Below are positions 55,856 to 63,944 of a stretch of 64,000 nucleotides of DNA, piece by piece. The notes beneath the pieces are model-generated. The model had not been told where the DNA came from, made no database searches, and saw nothing but the letters and a program-made list of their open reading frames with translations. Position numbers and translations under genes: made by a program. The stretch is from an uncultured Desulfobacteraceae bacterium (GTDB taxonomy: Bacteria > Desulfobacterota > Desulfobacteria > Desulfobacterales > UBA5852): contig CAJXSL010000012.1 in the NCBI GenBank assembly GCA_913060875.1, forward strand, positions 99,454-163,453. The letters are read 5' to 3'. The first letter of the stretch is position 1; every line of letters starts with the position of its first letter.

Positions 55856-56626
55856 ATGCAAATGAATAGAAAATTTATTATTTTTCTGGTCTTTATTATT
55901 CTTGCTTGTTCTAGTGCGCCAAAAAAAGATGCTGAAGAAAAATATTCAGACGCAGAAGATTTTTTTAACGATCAAATTTTTCACTCTTTAGAACCGTTTC
56001 TTAAAATATCACCAACCCCGAGGCTCCTGACACAACCAAAAGCTGAAAATATAAAGATTTTTGAAGCATATGGCTATCGAATTTGTTTGCCGTGGAAACT
56101 AGAAACCAAAACAATCAGAAATGAATTTACGTCTATAATATATACACCCGGCCAATTTTTATTGGCGTTTGAAAACCCTGATGAAAGTGTTAACAGTGAT
56201 CTCTATATTGGTATGTTAGATGCCTTTGAAGAAAAAGTTCAACTTCGAAATGTATATCAGGACTATGCTAAATCTAAGAGTAACTACGATTTTGTTACGG
56301 CAGCATTTAATATTACCAATGATACCATTTCTGTTGATGATCCTTTTAATCAAAAGTTGATTGCTTATATGTTGTTGCTGGTAAAAAGCTTGTACTTACA
56401 TGAGAAGGAAGAAATTGGTGTTAAATCCAAACCATTTTATCATTTTGAATCAAAAAATATTAAAGGATACCAGATCGGTGACACAATAACTGGCGATTTT
56501 ATTAGGCTTTCTCTGTTTCCAAATGATACTGAGGAGCTAAACCTATTAATAGGTATCAAAGGTGATTTTCTCGCTACTCAATCGGATATCGATTTTATTA
56601 TCCAGAAGATAGAAAAAATTAACTGA
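55856..56626 (+). CDS. A+T-rich putative lipoprotein, horizontally acquired
   Basis: The 256-residue protein begins with a signal peptide (IIFLVFIILAC), with Cys in the lipobox position; ATG 55862 is an alternative start. The codons are far richer in A and T than neighbouring genes, and composition is rich in Asn, Ile and Lys (NITNDTISVDDPFNQK). Middle helices are amphipathic and a repeated FDNDTEELNLLIGI-like stretch is present near the end. No family recognised. The composition signals recent transfer. Confidence 0.75.
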   Translation: MQMNRKFIIFLVFIILACSSAPKKDAEEKYSDAEDFFNDQIFHSLEPFLKISPTPRLLTQPKAENIKIFEAYGYRICLPWKLETKTIRNEFTSIIYTPGQFLLAFENPDESVNSDLYIGMLDAFEEKVQLRNVYQDYAKSKSNYDFVTAAFNITNDTISVDDPFNQKLIAYMLLLVKSLYLHEKEEIGVKSKPFYHFESKNIKGYQIGDTITGDFIRLSLFPNDTEELNLLIGIKGDFLATQSDIDFIIQKIEKIN

Positions 56627-56695
56627 ATTCGGTCCAACATTTCGCTTTTGGTGGACTCGTTTCACTCGCCGTAAAGCCACGGGTTTAGTCAGAAT

Positions 56696-56962
56696 ATGGA
56701 TAATTTATTCGGTATAGAAAAACTTATCATCCTTATCGGATTAAACAGATCTGATGAAGAAATTTTATTCTTCCTCAACAAAGTATCTTCAGAACCATAT
56801 ATTACCGTAGATAAAGATGATGGTGCCGATGATGAGTTTGTAGAATTTAAGAATAGCGGTTTCGGATTACATTTCATGAATGATGTGCTTGAGTCTATTC
56901 ACTTTCAATCCGGAAACCATAGACCGGTTGGGGATAGCCAAACCCAAAATGGTTATGTTTAA
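56696..56962 (+). pseudogene. Truncated A+T-rich ORF (possible immunity-type protein)
   Basis: The 88-residue frame starts MDNLFGIEKLIILIGLNRSDEEILFFLNK and contains GFGLHFMNDVLESIHFQSG, a pattern of small immunity or anti-toxin-like proteins that have a short Phe-rich beta sheet. After about residue 72 the composition changes abruptly to GC-rich sequence, and the last 15 residues look unrelated, so the gene appears cut by the adjacent GC-rich element. Family is a guess. Confidence 0.5.
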
Positions 56963-57093
56963 CCGGAAAAGTCGCGTGTTTGTATAGTGCCGCCGCTTTG
57001 TGCGGAAGCGAGTACAACCGAGGAATCCCGCCTTGGCGGTAGAAAACCGTAGGTCCGGGTCTCTGCGGGGGATGCCGGGTTACCAGCATTCCT
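56917..57093 (+). other. GC-rich, structured non-coding segment of unknown nature
   Basis: A GC-rich block inside A+T-rich DNA. Possible nested helices on the plus strand: CCGGTT/AACCGG (56924-56929 with 56961-56966) enclosing ATAGCCA/TGGTTAT (56934-56940 with 56950-56956); CGCTT/AAGCG near 56994-57010; and AGGAAT/ATTCCT (57021-57026 with 57088-57093), which could close a 73-base domain. A riboswitch, intron fragment or other structured RNA are all possible; I match none confidently. Confidence 0.35.
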
Positions 57094-57126
57094 ATCGCAA
57101 GATAGCAGAATAATTGAAGAGAAACA

Positions 57127-57393
57127 CTATTGTAGGTTTCGATAGATATCCTTGCGGTGGCCAATTTTGACTATCAGAATTACAAGGACCTCCTCTTGAA
57201 CCTCATAGATGATGCGATAATCACCAGTGCGGACTCTGTGAAAAGGATTATTCCCCTTCATCTTTGTCAAGTCCGGATTCGGAAGATTATCAGCCAGGCT
57301 GTCAATTTTTTCGACTATTCGTTCTCTGTCCGATTTTGGAATTTTCTTGAGCGCTTTTGCAGCAGACCTTTTGACCGCTATCCGGTAGCTCAA
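57127..57393 (-). CDS. RelE/ParE-superfamily toxin
   Basis: The 88-residue protein has the compact fold signature: N-terminal strand and helix (YRIAVKRSAAKALKKIPKSDRERIVEKI), then FHRVRTGDYRIIYEV and a final VLVILIVKIGHRKDIYRNL, which match RelE-type RNases that cleave mRNA on the ribosome. It overlaps the antitoxin gene by four bases (ATGA), so it is co-translated with it. The antitoxin is upstream, as usual in relBE/parDE operons. Confidence 0.92.
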   Translation of the reverse strand: MSYRIAVKRSAAKALKKIPKSDRERIVEKIDSLADNLPNPDLTKMKGNNPFHRVRTGDYRIIYEVQEEVLVILIVKIGHRKDIYRNLQ

Positions 57394-57641
57394 AGTTCAA
57401 GTTCCTTTTTTAGGTCTTCCCAGGGGATCGGATCTCCGGGCTCGTTTTTGGCCTTCCATGCATCTTCAATATCGATTTGGTCCTCTAATTCCTGCAACAG
57501 CTTAAGTTCGCGAATAGAAACCAGGGCGGCCATTGGCTCACCACGACGGGTCAGAACGAAAGATTCATTTCCAAAAGCCACTCTATTGATTATATTAGAA
57601 AATTTTTTCCTGGCATCGGCCGTCGTAATTTTGTTAAGCAT
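57390..57641 (-). CDS. Phd/YefM-family antitoxin
   Basis: From ATG 57641 (GAGGT 7 bases upstream) the protein has 83 residues with the family motif KITTADARKKFSNIINRVAFGNESFVLTRRGEPMAALVSIRELK, a DNA-binding N-terminal domain; the C-terminal acidic tail (DIEDAWKAKNEPGDPIPWEDLKKELEL) wraps the toxin. It neutralises the RelE toxin and represses the operon. The promoter region carries GTACA repeats. Confidence 0.92.
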   Translation of the reverse strand: MLNKITTADARKKFSNIINRVAFGNESFVLTRRGEPMAALVSIRELKLLQELEDQIDIEDAWKAKNEPGDPIPWEDLKKELEL

Positions 57642-57657
57642 AGTGGATACCTCATAA

Positions 57658-57688
57658 GTACAATATGGTTGTTTTGTACAAAATGTAC
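57658..57688. promoter_or_regulatory. GTACA repeats at the toxin-antitoxin promoter
   Basis: GTACA occurs at 57658-57662 and 57676-57680, and TGTAC at 57684-57688. The last two form the palindrome GTACA-AAA-TGTAC. These lie just upstream of the antitoxin start, where antitoxin dimers autorepress the operon. Confidence 0.55.
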
Positions 57689-57817
57689 GCATTGATATAT
57701 TGCTTGTCAACTTTAAATATTCCCAGAAACAAAAGGATGTTATGACAAATCGCGGGTGTGGGCGCCGGGAACATGCGCCCACTGTTCAATCGTCAATGAT
57801 TTTAAAATGTTCAATGG

Positions 57818-58603
57818 ATGCTTAGCATGAAAATTACAGTCTGCCAGTTGGATCCCCGAGAAGGTCAAATAGATACGTATCTTTCCTCCCTCAAAGAACA
57901 TATCGCATCCGAAAACAGCACGTTTGTCCTTTTACCTGAAATGAGTTTCTCTGAATGGCTTGCCGCTGACAAAGATCCCAATCCTGACCGATGGGACCAC
58001 GCCATCGAGCGCCATAATCAATATATCCACAACCTGAATGACCTGGGAGCTGACGCAATTGTAGGGACGCGACCCATTGTCAATAGCACGGGTAGTCGCC
58101 GAAATGAGGCGTATATCTGGACTAAAGATTTGAATCGCCCATCTCCAATTCGTGAAAAATATTATTTGCCCGATGAGGAAGGGTATTGGGAGCATTCGTG
58201 GTATGATCGGGGGCCAAAGGCGTTTGACACGGCGTGCGCCGGTGAAGCACGCGTCGGTGTTCAAATTTGCACCGAGATGTGGTTTTTCGAGTGGGCCCGC
58301 CATTATGCGGCATCCCGTGTCGATATATTGTGTGTACCGCGCGCAACGCCGCACGGTTCTCTGGATAAGTGGTTGGCAGGTGGACAAGCCTCCGCGGTGT
58401 GTTCGGGCGCTTACAGTCTTTCCTCGAACCTTTGGTACCCGCCAGGTGATAAAGCCGATTGCGGCGGCTTGGCTTGGATCATTGACCCGGATGGCAATAT
58501 TTTGGCAACAACAGATTCAGACAGGCCGTTTGCGACAGTGGATATCGATCTGGCGTTTTCGAGGCTCAGTAAATCAACCTATCCACGTTATGTGCCTGAA
58601 TGA
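57818..58603 (+). CDS. Nitrilase-superfamily carbon-nitrogen hydrolase
   Basis: The 261-residue enzyme has a complete Glu-Lys-Cys triad: Glu41 in LLPEMSF, Lys114 in IREKYYLPD and Cys151 in GVQICTEMWFFEWARHYA. It hydrolyses a carbon-nitrogen bond, probably an amide or carbamoyl compound. ATG 57818 and 57827 are both possible. It stands alone on the plus strand, with a possible attC-like site after it. Confidence 0.9.
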   Translation: MLSMKITVCQLDPREGQIDTYLSSLKEHIASENSTFVLLPEMSFSEWLAADKDPNPDRWDHAIERHNQYIHNLNDLGADAIVGTRPIVNSTGSRRNEAYIWTKDLNRPSPIREKYYLPDEEGYWEHSWYDRGPKAFDTACAGEARVGVQICTEMWFFEWARHYAASRVDILCVPRATPHGSLDKWLAGGQASAVCSGAYSLSSNLWYPPGDKADCGGLAWIIDPDGNILATTDSDRPFATVDIDLAFSRLSKSTYPRYVPE

Positions 58604-58639
58604 AAGAGATGGATTTCAGTTTCAGCCGTCCAACTTGTC

Positions 58640-58695
58640 GCCTAACCGGGCAGCGTTTTGCTCCGCTTTGTTACGAAAAACACTGACGGTTAGCT
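58640..58695 (+). other. Candidate integron attC-like recombination site
   Basis: An imperfect palindrome begins GCCTAACCG (58640) and ends CGGTTAGCT (58695). Outer arms CTAACCG/CGGTTAG pair perfectly, inner arms CAGCGTTTT/AAAAC-CACTG pair in 8 of 9 positions, and extrahelical bases separate them, as in attC. A GTCCAAC heptamer (RYYYAAC) also lies at 58628-58634. The R-prime core departs from GTTRRRY at one base. No integrase is in the window. Confidence 0.45.
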
Positions 58696-58741
58696 TTACT
58701 GTATTTACGGCAGTGATCCACAATAATAACAGAATCTTATT

Positions 58742-59380
58742 ATGGGCCAGATAGAAAACCAGCACGGCGCATTTGTGACAGGATATGACGAAGAAGCTGA
58801 GGCGACCGGATGGTTCGGTCCTGAAGTTGTCTTCGGTCTTGCCTACACGTATGTTCACTCCGGGCAATCCTTACTGGATATCGGTATTGGAACCGGCTTG
58901 GGTTCGGCCCTGTTCCAAAAAGCCGGGTTGCAGGTCCATGGTATGGATAATTCCCTGGAGATGCTGGAGGCGTGTCGAAACAAAGGGTTTACAGCCCTGC
59001 AACTGCATGACTTGAGCGCCCCTCCGTATCCTTATGGGTCAGAAAGCATGGACCACGCCGTCTGTGTCGGCGTTCTGAATTTTTTCAGCGATCTGTCGCC
59101 AGTGTTTAAGGAAATCGCCCGTATTCTTCGCAAAGGAGGCATGTTTGCCTTTGTCGTTGGGGATAGGGCTGAAGGTGATGCTCATGAAATTGAGGTTGGA
59201 CCTGAGCATACGAAATCGAAAAAAAACATTGTGATGTACCGGCACAGCCTTGAGCAAATCGATACCTGGCTGGCAAGGTCCGGGTTTGAACTTCTGAGAA
59301 GTCTTCCCTTTACCGTTTTTATGGATCGAAAGCGAACAAAGAGCATGCCGTCCAGGGCTTACCTGGGTAGAAAATGTTGA
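58742..59380 (+). CDS. SAM-dependent methyltransferase
   Basis: The 212-residue protein has the class I fold motif I LLDIGIGTGLGSALFQKAG with LQVHGMDNSLEMLEACR and a later VCVGVLNFFSDLSPVFKEIARILRKGGMFAFVVGD. SAM is bound at the glycine-rich loop. The acceptor is unknown. It starts about 47 bases after the attC-like site, as an integron cassette gene would. Confidence 0.9.
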   Translation: MGQIENQHGAFVTGYDEEAEATGWFGPEVVFGLAYTYVHSGQSLLDIGIGTGLGSALFQKAGLQVHGMDNSLEMLEACRNKGFTALQLHDLSAPPYPYGSESMDHAVCVGVLNFFSDLSPVFKEIARILRKGGMFAFVVGDRAEGDAHEIEVGPEHTKSKKNIVMYRHSLEQIDTWLARSGFELLRSLPFTVFMDRKRTKSMPSRAYLGRKC

Positions 59381-59455
59381 TATTCGATCTTTTCAATCCA
59401 TCCCATTAGAGGAGAAAAAGATGGGGCTCGCAAATGAATTGGCAGACACAGCGCC

Positions 59456-59575
59456 ATGTGGGGCGCGGACTATTATGGCGTTGCCAATTTTTCGGCGGTG
59501 AAAGTTGCCATTCGCGAACAAGGAGGCGCCGAAATAGCGGCATATCTCCACTGCATCTCCATTGGAATCGCTTAA
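59456..59575 (+). CDS. Candidate 39-residue small protein ending in an attC-like core
   Basis: ATG 59456 opens a short frame (MWGADYYGVANFSAVKVAI) that stops at TAA 59573-59575. The stop is inside GCTTAAC (59570-59576), an RYYYAAC heptamer, as happens in integron cassettes. GTTGAGG at 59610-59616 would be the partner. No ribosome site was found, and another reading frame (from 59421, 27 codons) overlaps it. Low confidence. Confidence 0.25.
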   Translation: MWGADYYGVANFSAVKVAIREQGGAEIAAYLHCISIGIA

Positions 59576-59668
59576 CATCACCTGAATTTCGGAAGTCGTT
59601 TGCGTAACGGTTGAGGTTTTCGAGAAAAGGTCATCCAAAACATCCGAATAGAGCTCGCGAAAGAACCT

Positions 59669-60067
59669 ATGGAATCAATGAGCACTGAGGCAGCCAAAAA
59701 GCACTTAGCACGTGATCGCTATGCGGCTTTGACAGGGGTTGAAATCGTCGAAGCCGGAACCGGGTATTGCAAAGCCCGTCTGGTGATTGAAGACAAGCAC
59801 ATGAATGCGGCAAATGTGGTCCAGGGTGGCGCGATTTTCACGCTTGCCGATCTTGCTTTTGCGGTGGCCTCCAACAGCCGGGGGCCGCTGGCCCTTGCCA
59901 TCAATGTCAATATCTCCTATCTGAAAGCGGCTACTTCAGGAACCCTCCATGCGGTTGCGACCGAAGTCAAAGAGCCGGGAAGGCTTGGCGCTTATGATGT
60001 ACTGGTAACGGATGACGGAGGAGAGATTGTCGCCCGATTCAACGGAATGGTTTACCGGAAAAAGTGA
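59669..60067 (+). CDS. PaaI-like hotdog-fold thioesterase
   Basis: The 132-residue protein has the hotdog motif EDKHMNAANVVQGGAIFTLADLAFAVASNS, typical of PaaI-type acyl-CoA thioesterases, with VNISYLKAATSGTLHAVATEVK and YDVLVTDDGGEIVARFNGMVYRK. It is a likely tetrameric acyl-CoA hydrolase of small substrates. ATG 59678 is an alternative start. It lies alone between the accessory island and the E1alpha gene. Confidence 0.9.
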   Translation: MESMSTEAAKKHLARDRYAALTGVEIVEAGTGYCKARLVIEDKHMNAANVVQGGAIFTLADLAFAVASNSRGPLALAINVNISYLKAATSGTLHAVATEVKEPGRLGAYDVLVTDDGGEIVARFNGMVYRKK

Positions 60068-60390
60068 TTTTAGAGTTTTGAGAATTACCTGCTCTCTGCT
60101 GGGGTGATTATTCGACCAACAGCATCATTTATCCCATCCCTGAGAAGTTCAATCTTTAAAATATATCAATAGGATAGTGTTGGTTGCCTTGACGATTTAT
60201 CCTTTCTGACCAATATTCCTTTCCAAACATCGCAGCCGTGTTTACCTGACGACAGGCTGTTTATCAGTGCATGTCGATATTCCATAGCCGATTCAATTTC
60301 TAAATCTCTTACAGGGTTCGGATCCTTAAACGACGAATCCGCCATGACACGTTGTCATTCTTGCCATGACAAGCGACAAGGAGGCTTGCC
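60068..60390. other. Gap of 323 bases holding a promoter-like region
   Basis: The gap is A+T-rich at its start. A promoter-like pair, TTGACG (60189) with AATATT (60212) at 17 bases, and an operator-like cluster at 60344-60371 lie upstream of the E1alpha gene. I see no gene on either strand. Confidence 0.45.
60344..60371. promoter_or_regulatory. Three ATGACA half-sites before the E1alpha gene
   Basis: ATGACA (60344), TGTCAT (60353) and ATGACA (60366) lie 20-46 bases before the ATG. The first two form a perfect palindrome with a 3-base spacer and the third repeats the same half. Placement between promoter and start suits a repressor that senses substrate. Confidence 0.45.
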
Positions 60391-61497
60391 ATGCCGCGAA
60401 AGAAAATCAATATCACCGAAAAAATCGAAACACTGAGCATATTGGATGCCAAGGGCGTGGTGGATAAAAAACTGGAGCCGTCCATGTCCGACCAATTGCT
60501 TCTCGACCTTTACCGGGCCATGGTGCTGGGCCGGCGCTTTGACGAACGGTTGCTGGCACTCCAGCGCCAGGGTCGCATCGGTACCTTCCCGCCCATCGCC
60601 GGCCAGGAGGCCAGTCAAATGGGCGCCGTGGCCGCCCTGCGCGAAGACGACTGGATGGTGCCGGCCTTTCGGGAGACGGCGGCCGAAGTCTGGCGAGGGC
60701 GGAGCCTGGAGAGCGTCATCCTGGGGAACAACGGCTGCGCCGAAGCGGCCACCATCGATCCGCCCGGGACCACCATGCCGGTGTCGGTACCGGTGGGTTC
60801 CCAGATGCTGCACGCCGTTGGTATCGGCTGGGCCGCGCGCTACCGCAAGGAAGACAAGGTGGCCATGACCTTTTTCGGCGACGGGGCCACTTCCGAAGGC
60901 GATTTCCACGAAGCCATGAATTTTGCGGCGGTTTTCCAGGCCCCGGTTATCTTTTTGTGCCAGAACAATCATTGGGCCATTTCCATCCCCCGCAGCAAGC
61001 AGACCCGGTCCCGAACCATTGCTCAGAAGGCCGTGGCCTACGGCATGCCGGGGATCCAGGTGGACGGCAACGACATCCTGGCCGTCTACAGCGCAGCCAC
61101 CGAAGCGGTTGAACGGGCCAGGGCCGGCCGGGGGCCTACCCTGGTGGAGTGCGTCACCTACCGCATGCAGGTGCACACCACGGCCGACGATCCGCGGCGC
61201 TACCGGAGCGACGAAGAGTTGGAGGGCTGGAAAGCCAAAGATCCCATTCAACGTTTTGAAACCTATTTGCAGCGCAAAAAACTGCTCACCAAAAAGAAGA
61301 TCGCCGGCATCGAGGAAGCGGTGCTGGCCCAGATCCAGGCCGCCGTGGACAACGCCGAAGACCTGATGAAAACCATGGGCGATCCGCTGGATATGTTCGA
61401 TCATGCCTATGCCGAGATGCCGGCTTCTCTCGCCGCCCAGCGGGAAGAACTGGCGGCGGAGTTGGCCGCGGCGGGAAAGGAGGGCGCCGATGGCTAA
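60391..61497 (+). CDS. 2-Oxoacid dehydrogenase E1 alpha (pyruvate or branched-chain)
   Basis: The 368-residue protein has ThDP-binding E1alpha motifs: QGRIGTFPPIAGQEASQMGA, EDDWMVPAFRETA, VAMTFFGDGATSEGDFHEAMNFAAVFQAPVIFLCQNN and HTTADDPRRYRSDEELEGWK, the phosphorylation-loop area. The branched-chain and pyruvate enzymes share these motifs; the substrate cannot be fixed. AAGGAGG lies upstream. It overlaps E1beta by eight bases. Confidence 0.88.
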   Translation: MPRKKINITEKIETLSILDAKGVVDKKLEPSMSDQLLLDLYRAMVLGRRFDERLLALQRQGRIGTFPPIAGQEASQMGAVAALREDDWMVPAFRETAAEVWRGRSLESVILGNNGCAEAATIDPPGTTMPVSVPVGSQMLHAVGIGWAARYRKEDKVAMTFFGDGATSEGDFHEAMNFAAVFQAPVIFLCQNNHWAISIPRSKQTRSRTIAQKAVAYGMPGIQVDGNDILAVYSAATEAVERARAGRGPTLVECVTYRMQVHTTADDPRRYRSDEELEGWKAKDPIQRFETYLQRKKLLTKKKIAGIEEAVLAQIQAAVDNAEDLMKTMGDPLDMFDHAYAEMPASLAAQREELAAELAAAGKEGADG

Positions 61498-62473
61498 AAT
61501 GACCATGGCCCAGGCGCTGAACCTGGCGCTGCAGCAGGAATTGGCCCAAGACGACCGCGTGGTGCTTCTGGGGGAAGACGTCGGTGTCGACGGCGGTGTG
61601 TTCCGTGTCACCGACGGGCTGATCGACCGGTTCGGTGAAGAACGGGTGGTGGATACCCCCCTGGCGGAATCCGGCATTGCCGGCATGTCCATCGGCATGG
61701 CCGTCTACGGGCTGCGCCCGGTGTGCGAGATGCAGTTTTCCGGATTTTCCTACCAGGCCTTCCACCAGATCGAAAACCATGCCGCCCGCCTGCGGTGGCG
61801 GTCCCAGGGACGCTTGTCCGTGCCCATGGTTTTGCGCGCCCCCTACGGCGGCGGCGTGCGGGCCCTGGAGCATCACTCCGAAAGCCGGGAGGCGTACTAT
61901 GCCCATACCCCGGGCTTGAAGATGGTGATTCCCTCCGGCCCCCGCAACGCCCGGGCCCTTCTGGTGAGCGCCATCCGGGATCCGGACCCGGTGATTTTCT
62001 TCGAGGCCAAGGCGATCTACCGGGCCTACCGGGAAGACGTGCCGGAAGAAGAGGAGACCCTGCCCATCGGCCAATCCCGGAAGATCCGTGAAGGGCAAGA
62101 CCTTACCATGGTCACCTATGGGGCCATGGTTCGGCCGACCCTGGCGGCGGCGGAAGAACTCAGCCGCAAGGACGGCATCGAAGCCGATGTGATCGACCTG
62201 CTGACTGTAGCTCCCCTGGACGACAGCCTTTTTACGGCCTCGGCCCGGCAGACCGGACGGGTTATGGTCGTTCACGAGGCGCCGCGCAGCTTCGGTCCGG
62301 GTGCTGAAATCATGGCCCGCCTGGTGGAGAAGTCCTTTTACTACCTCGAAGTGCCCATCGCGCGGGTGACCGGCTACGACGTGGTGACACCCCTTTTCAG
62401 CCGGGAGCAGCACTATATTCCCCACGCGGACCGGGTGCGGGAGGCCGCGCGCCAAATGCTCGGTGAAGGGTGA
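61490..62473 (+). CDS. 2-Oxoacid dehydrogenase E1 beta
   Basis: ATG 61490 gives 327 residues with LGEDVGVDGGVFRVTDGLIDRFGEERVVDTPLAESGIAGMSIGMAVYG, LRAPYGGGVRALEHHSESREAYYAHTPGLKMVIPSGPRNARALL and HEAPRSFGPGAEIMARLVE, all expected in E1beta subunits. It pairs with E1alpha to form the decarboxylase. The stop overlaps nothing, and the E2 gene follows after 17 bases. Confidence 0.9.
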   Translation: MAKMTMAQALNLALQQELAQDDRVVLLGEDVGVDGGVFRVTDGLIDRFGEERVVDTPLAESGIAGMSIGMAVYGLRPVCEMQFSGFSYQAFHQIENHAARLRWRSQGRLSVPMVLRAPYGGGVRALEHHSESREAYYAHTPGLKMVIPSGPRNARALLVSAIRDPDPVIFFEAKAIYRAYREDVPEEEETLPIGQSRKIREGQDLTMVTYGAMVRPTLAAAEELSRKDGIEADVIDLLTVAPLDDSLFTASARQTGRVMVVHEAPRSFGPGAEIMARLVEKSFYYLEVPIARVTGYDVVTPLFSREQHYIPHADRVREAARQMLGEG

Positions 62474-62490
62474 AGGATAGGAGGGAGCCC

Positions 62491-63813
62491 ATGACTGTGA
62501 AATTCAAACTGCCGGATCTGGGGGAAGGGATTCACGAGGGCGAAATCGTGGAGGTCTTCGCCAAAGCCGGCGATGCCGTCACGGAAGGGGACCCCCTGTT
62601 CGAAGTCGAGACCGACAAGGCGGTCACGGCCATCCCCTCGCCCCACACCGGCATGATCACGGACGTGCGCATCGCGGCCGGGGATACGGTTCACGTGGGC
62701 GATGTCATGATCGTTTTCGAAGGGGAGGCGATCGCGGAAGCGGCGGCTCCTGCGGCCGCCCCTGTCGCAAAGAAACCGTCGCCTGGGCCTGGGCCGGACG
62801 ATGCCGGAGAAAAGCCACCGTCGGTTCAAACCGCACTGCGGGATACCCATCAAAATTACGGGCGACGGGGACCCGTGCCGGCGTCGCCGGCCACCCGCCG
62901 TTTGGCCAGGGAACTGGGTGTGGATCTCCATGCCATACACCCCACCGGGCCCCAGGGGCTGGTTACCGCGGAAGATGTCCGTCGTCACGCGAAAAGCGGA
63001 CCTGCTGCCCCGGAAGCCCCGCTCGAAGGGGAGGCGGCAACCGTTGAACTGACGCCGCCGGTGGTTTCTCCGGACCTGCCGGATTTCTCCCAGTGGGGAC
63101 CGGTGGCCGTCGAACCCCTGCGGTCCGTGCGCAAGGCCACGGCCCGGCAGATGGCCCTGGCCTGGTCCCAGATTCCCCACGTGGCCAATCAGGGCGAGGT
63201 GGATGTCACCGCCCTCGAGGCGCTGCGTAAGCGGCACGCTCCCCGGGTAAAGGACGAGGGCGGCCGGCTGACCCTGACGGTGTTTGCGGCCAAAGCCGCC
63301 GTGGCGGCGCTCAAGCGGTTTCCCCACTTCAATGCCAGTCTCGACATGGCCGGGGAGCGGATCATTTTCAAAAACTACTACCATGTCGGGGTGGCCGTGG
63401 ATTCTCCACGGGGACTGATCGTACCGGTGCTGCGCGACGTGGATCGCAAGAGTATCCGCGAACTGGCCGTCGAGTTCCAGGCGCTGGTGACCCGGGCCCG
63501 GGAGGGCAAGACCAGCCTCGACGAGCTTCAGGGCGGCACGTTCACCATCACCAACGCGGGGGCGGTGGGCGGCGGGCATTTCTCACCGATCATCAACTTC
63601 CCCCAGGTGGCTATCATGGGGTTGGGCCGGGCGTCCCTCAAACCGGTGGTGCGTCTCAATGCGGACGGCGCACCGGAAATCGTGCCCCGCCTGATCATGC
63701 CGCTGGTCCTCAGTTTCGACCACCGTATCGCGGACGGCGCGGATGCCATCCGCATGATGCAGACCATGGTGGCTACCCTGGAGGATCCGGAGGCCATGGT
63801 GTTGAATTTCTAG
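62491..63813 (+). CDS. 2-Oxoacid dehydrogenase E2 (lipoyl acyltransferase)
   Basis: From ATG 62491 (GGAGGGA upstream) the protein has 440 residues: lipoyl domain with Lys43 in EVETDKAVTAI, an Ala/Pro linker, a peripheral subunit-binding domain (ASPATRRLARELGVDLHAIHPTGPQGLVTAEDVRRH) and the acyltransferase core with FDHRIADGADAIRMMQ. It accepts acyl groups from E1 and passes electrons to E3. No E3 follows, so lpdA is the probable partner. Confidence 0.9.
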   Translation: MTVKFKLPDLGEGIHEGEIVEVFAKAGDAVTEGDPLFEVETDKAVTAIPSPHTGMITDVRIAAGDTVHVGDVMIVFEGEAIAEAAAPAAAPVAKKPSPGPGPDDAGEKPPSVQTALRDTHQNYGRRGPVPASPATRRLARELGVDLHAIHPTGPQGLVTAEDVRRHAKSGPAAPEAPLEGEAATVELTPPVVSPDLPDFSQWGPVAVEPLRSVRKATARQMALAWSQIPHVANQGEVDVTALEALRKRHAPRVKDEGGRLTLTVFAAKAAVAALKRFPHFNASLDMAGERIIFKNYYHVGVAVDSPRGLIVPVLRDVDRKSIRELAVEFQALVTRAREGKTSLDELQGGTFTITNAGAVGGGHFSPIINFPQVAIMGLGRASLKPVVRLNADGAPEIVPRLIMPLVLSFDHRIADGADAIRMMQTMVATLEDPEAMVLNF

Positions 63814-63847
63814 TGTTGATCCAAGGCTTTCCCGTTTGATGGAGGAC

Positions 63848-63879
63848 CAGGAGCGGTTTTATTGCTCCGGGAAATTTTT
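63848..63879 (+). terminator. Intrinsic terminator after the E2 gene
   Basis: GGAGC (63850-63854) pairs with GCTCC (63864-63868), with extra CC/GG pairs outside a mismatch, followed shortly by AAATTTTTC. It lies about 35 bases after the E2 stop and would end the operon. Confidence 0.6.
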
Positions 63880-63896
63880 CTAATGAGATTCCTTCA

Positions 63897-63918
63897 TTTT
63901 CTTTCACGTGAAAGAAAA
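63897..63918. repeat. Perfect 22-bp palindrome
   Basis: TTTTCTTTCAC (63897-63907) is followed by its exact reverse complement, GTGAAAGAAAA (63908-63918). It may be a binding site or a hairpin; it lies between the E2 terminator and the repeats at 63945. Confidence 0.6.
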
Positions 63919-63944
63919 GGAAGCAAAAGAAACCGCCGGTATGA

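Noticed and set aside
56640..56695. Second GEMM-like riboswitch (CCGTAAAGCCACGGGTTTAG)
   Set aside because: It recalls part of the GEMM core, but the P2 hairpin with GNRA loop and the AGCCGGG element are missing.
56991..57093. Group II intron or riboswitch in the GC-rich block
   Set aside because: No domain V hairpin of group II introns and no full riboswitch consensus were found, so it is left unnamed.
59393..59638. 81-residue minus-strand frame
   Set aside because: No ribosome site, and it overlaps the small plus-strand frame and the attC-like sequences.
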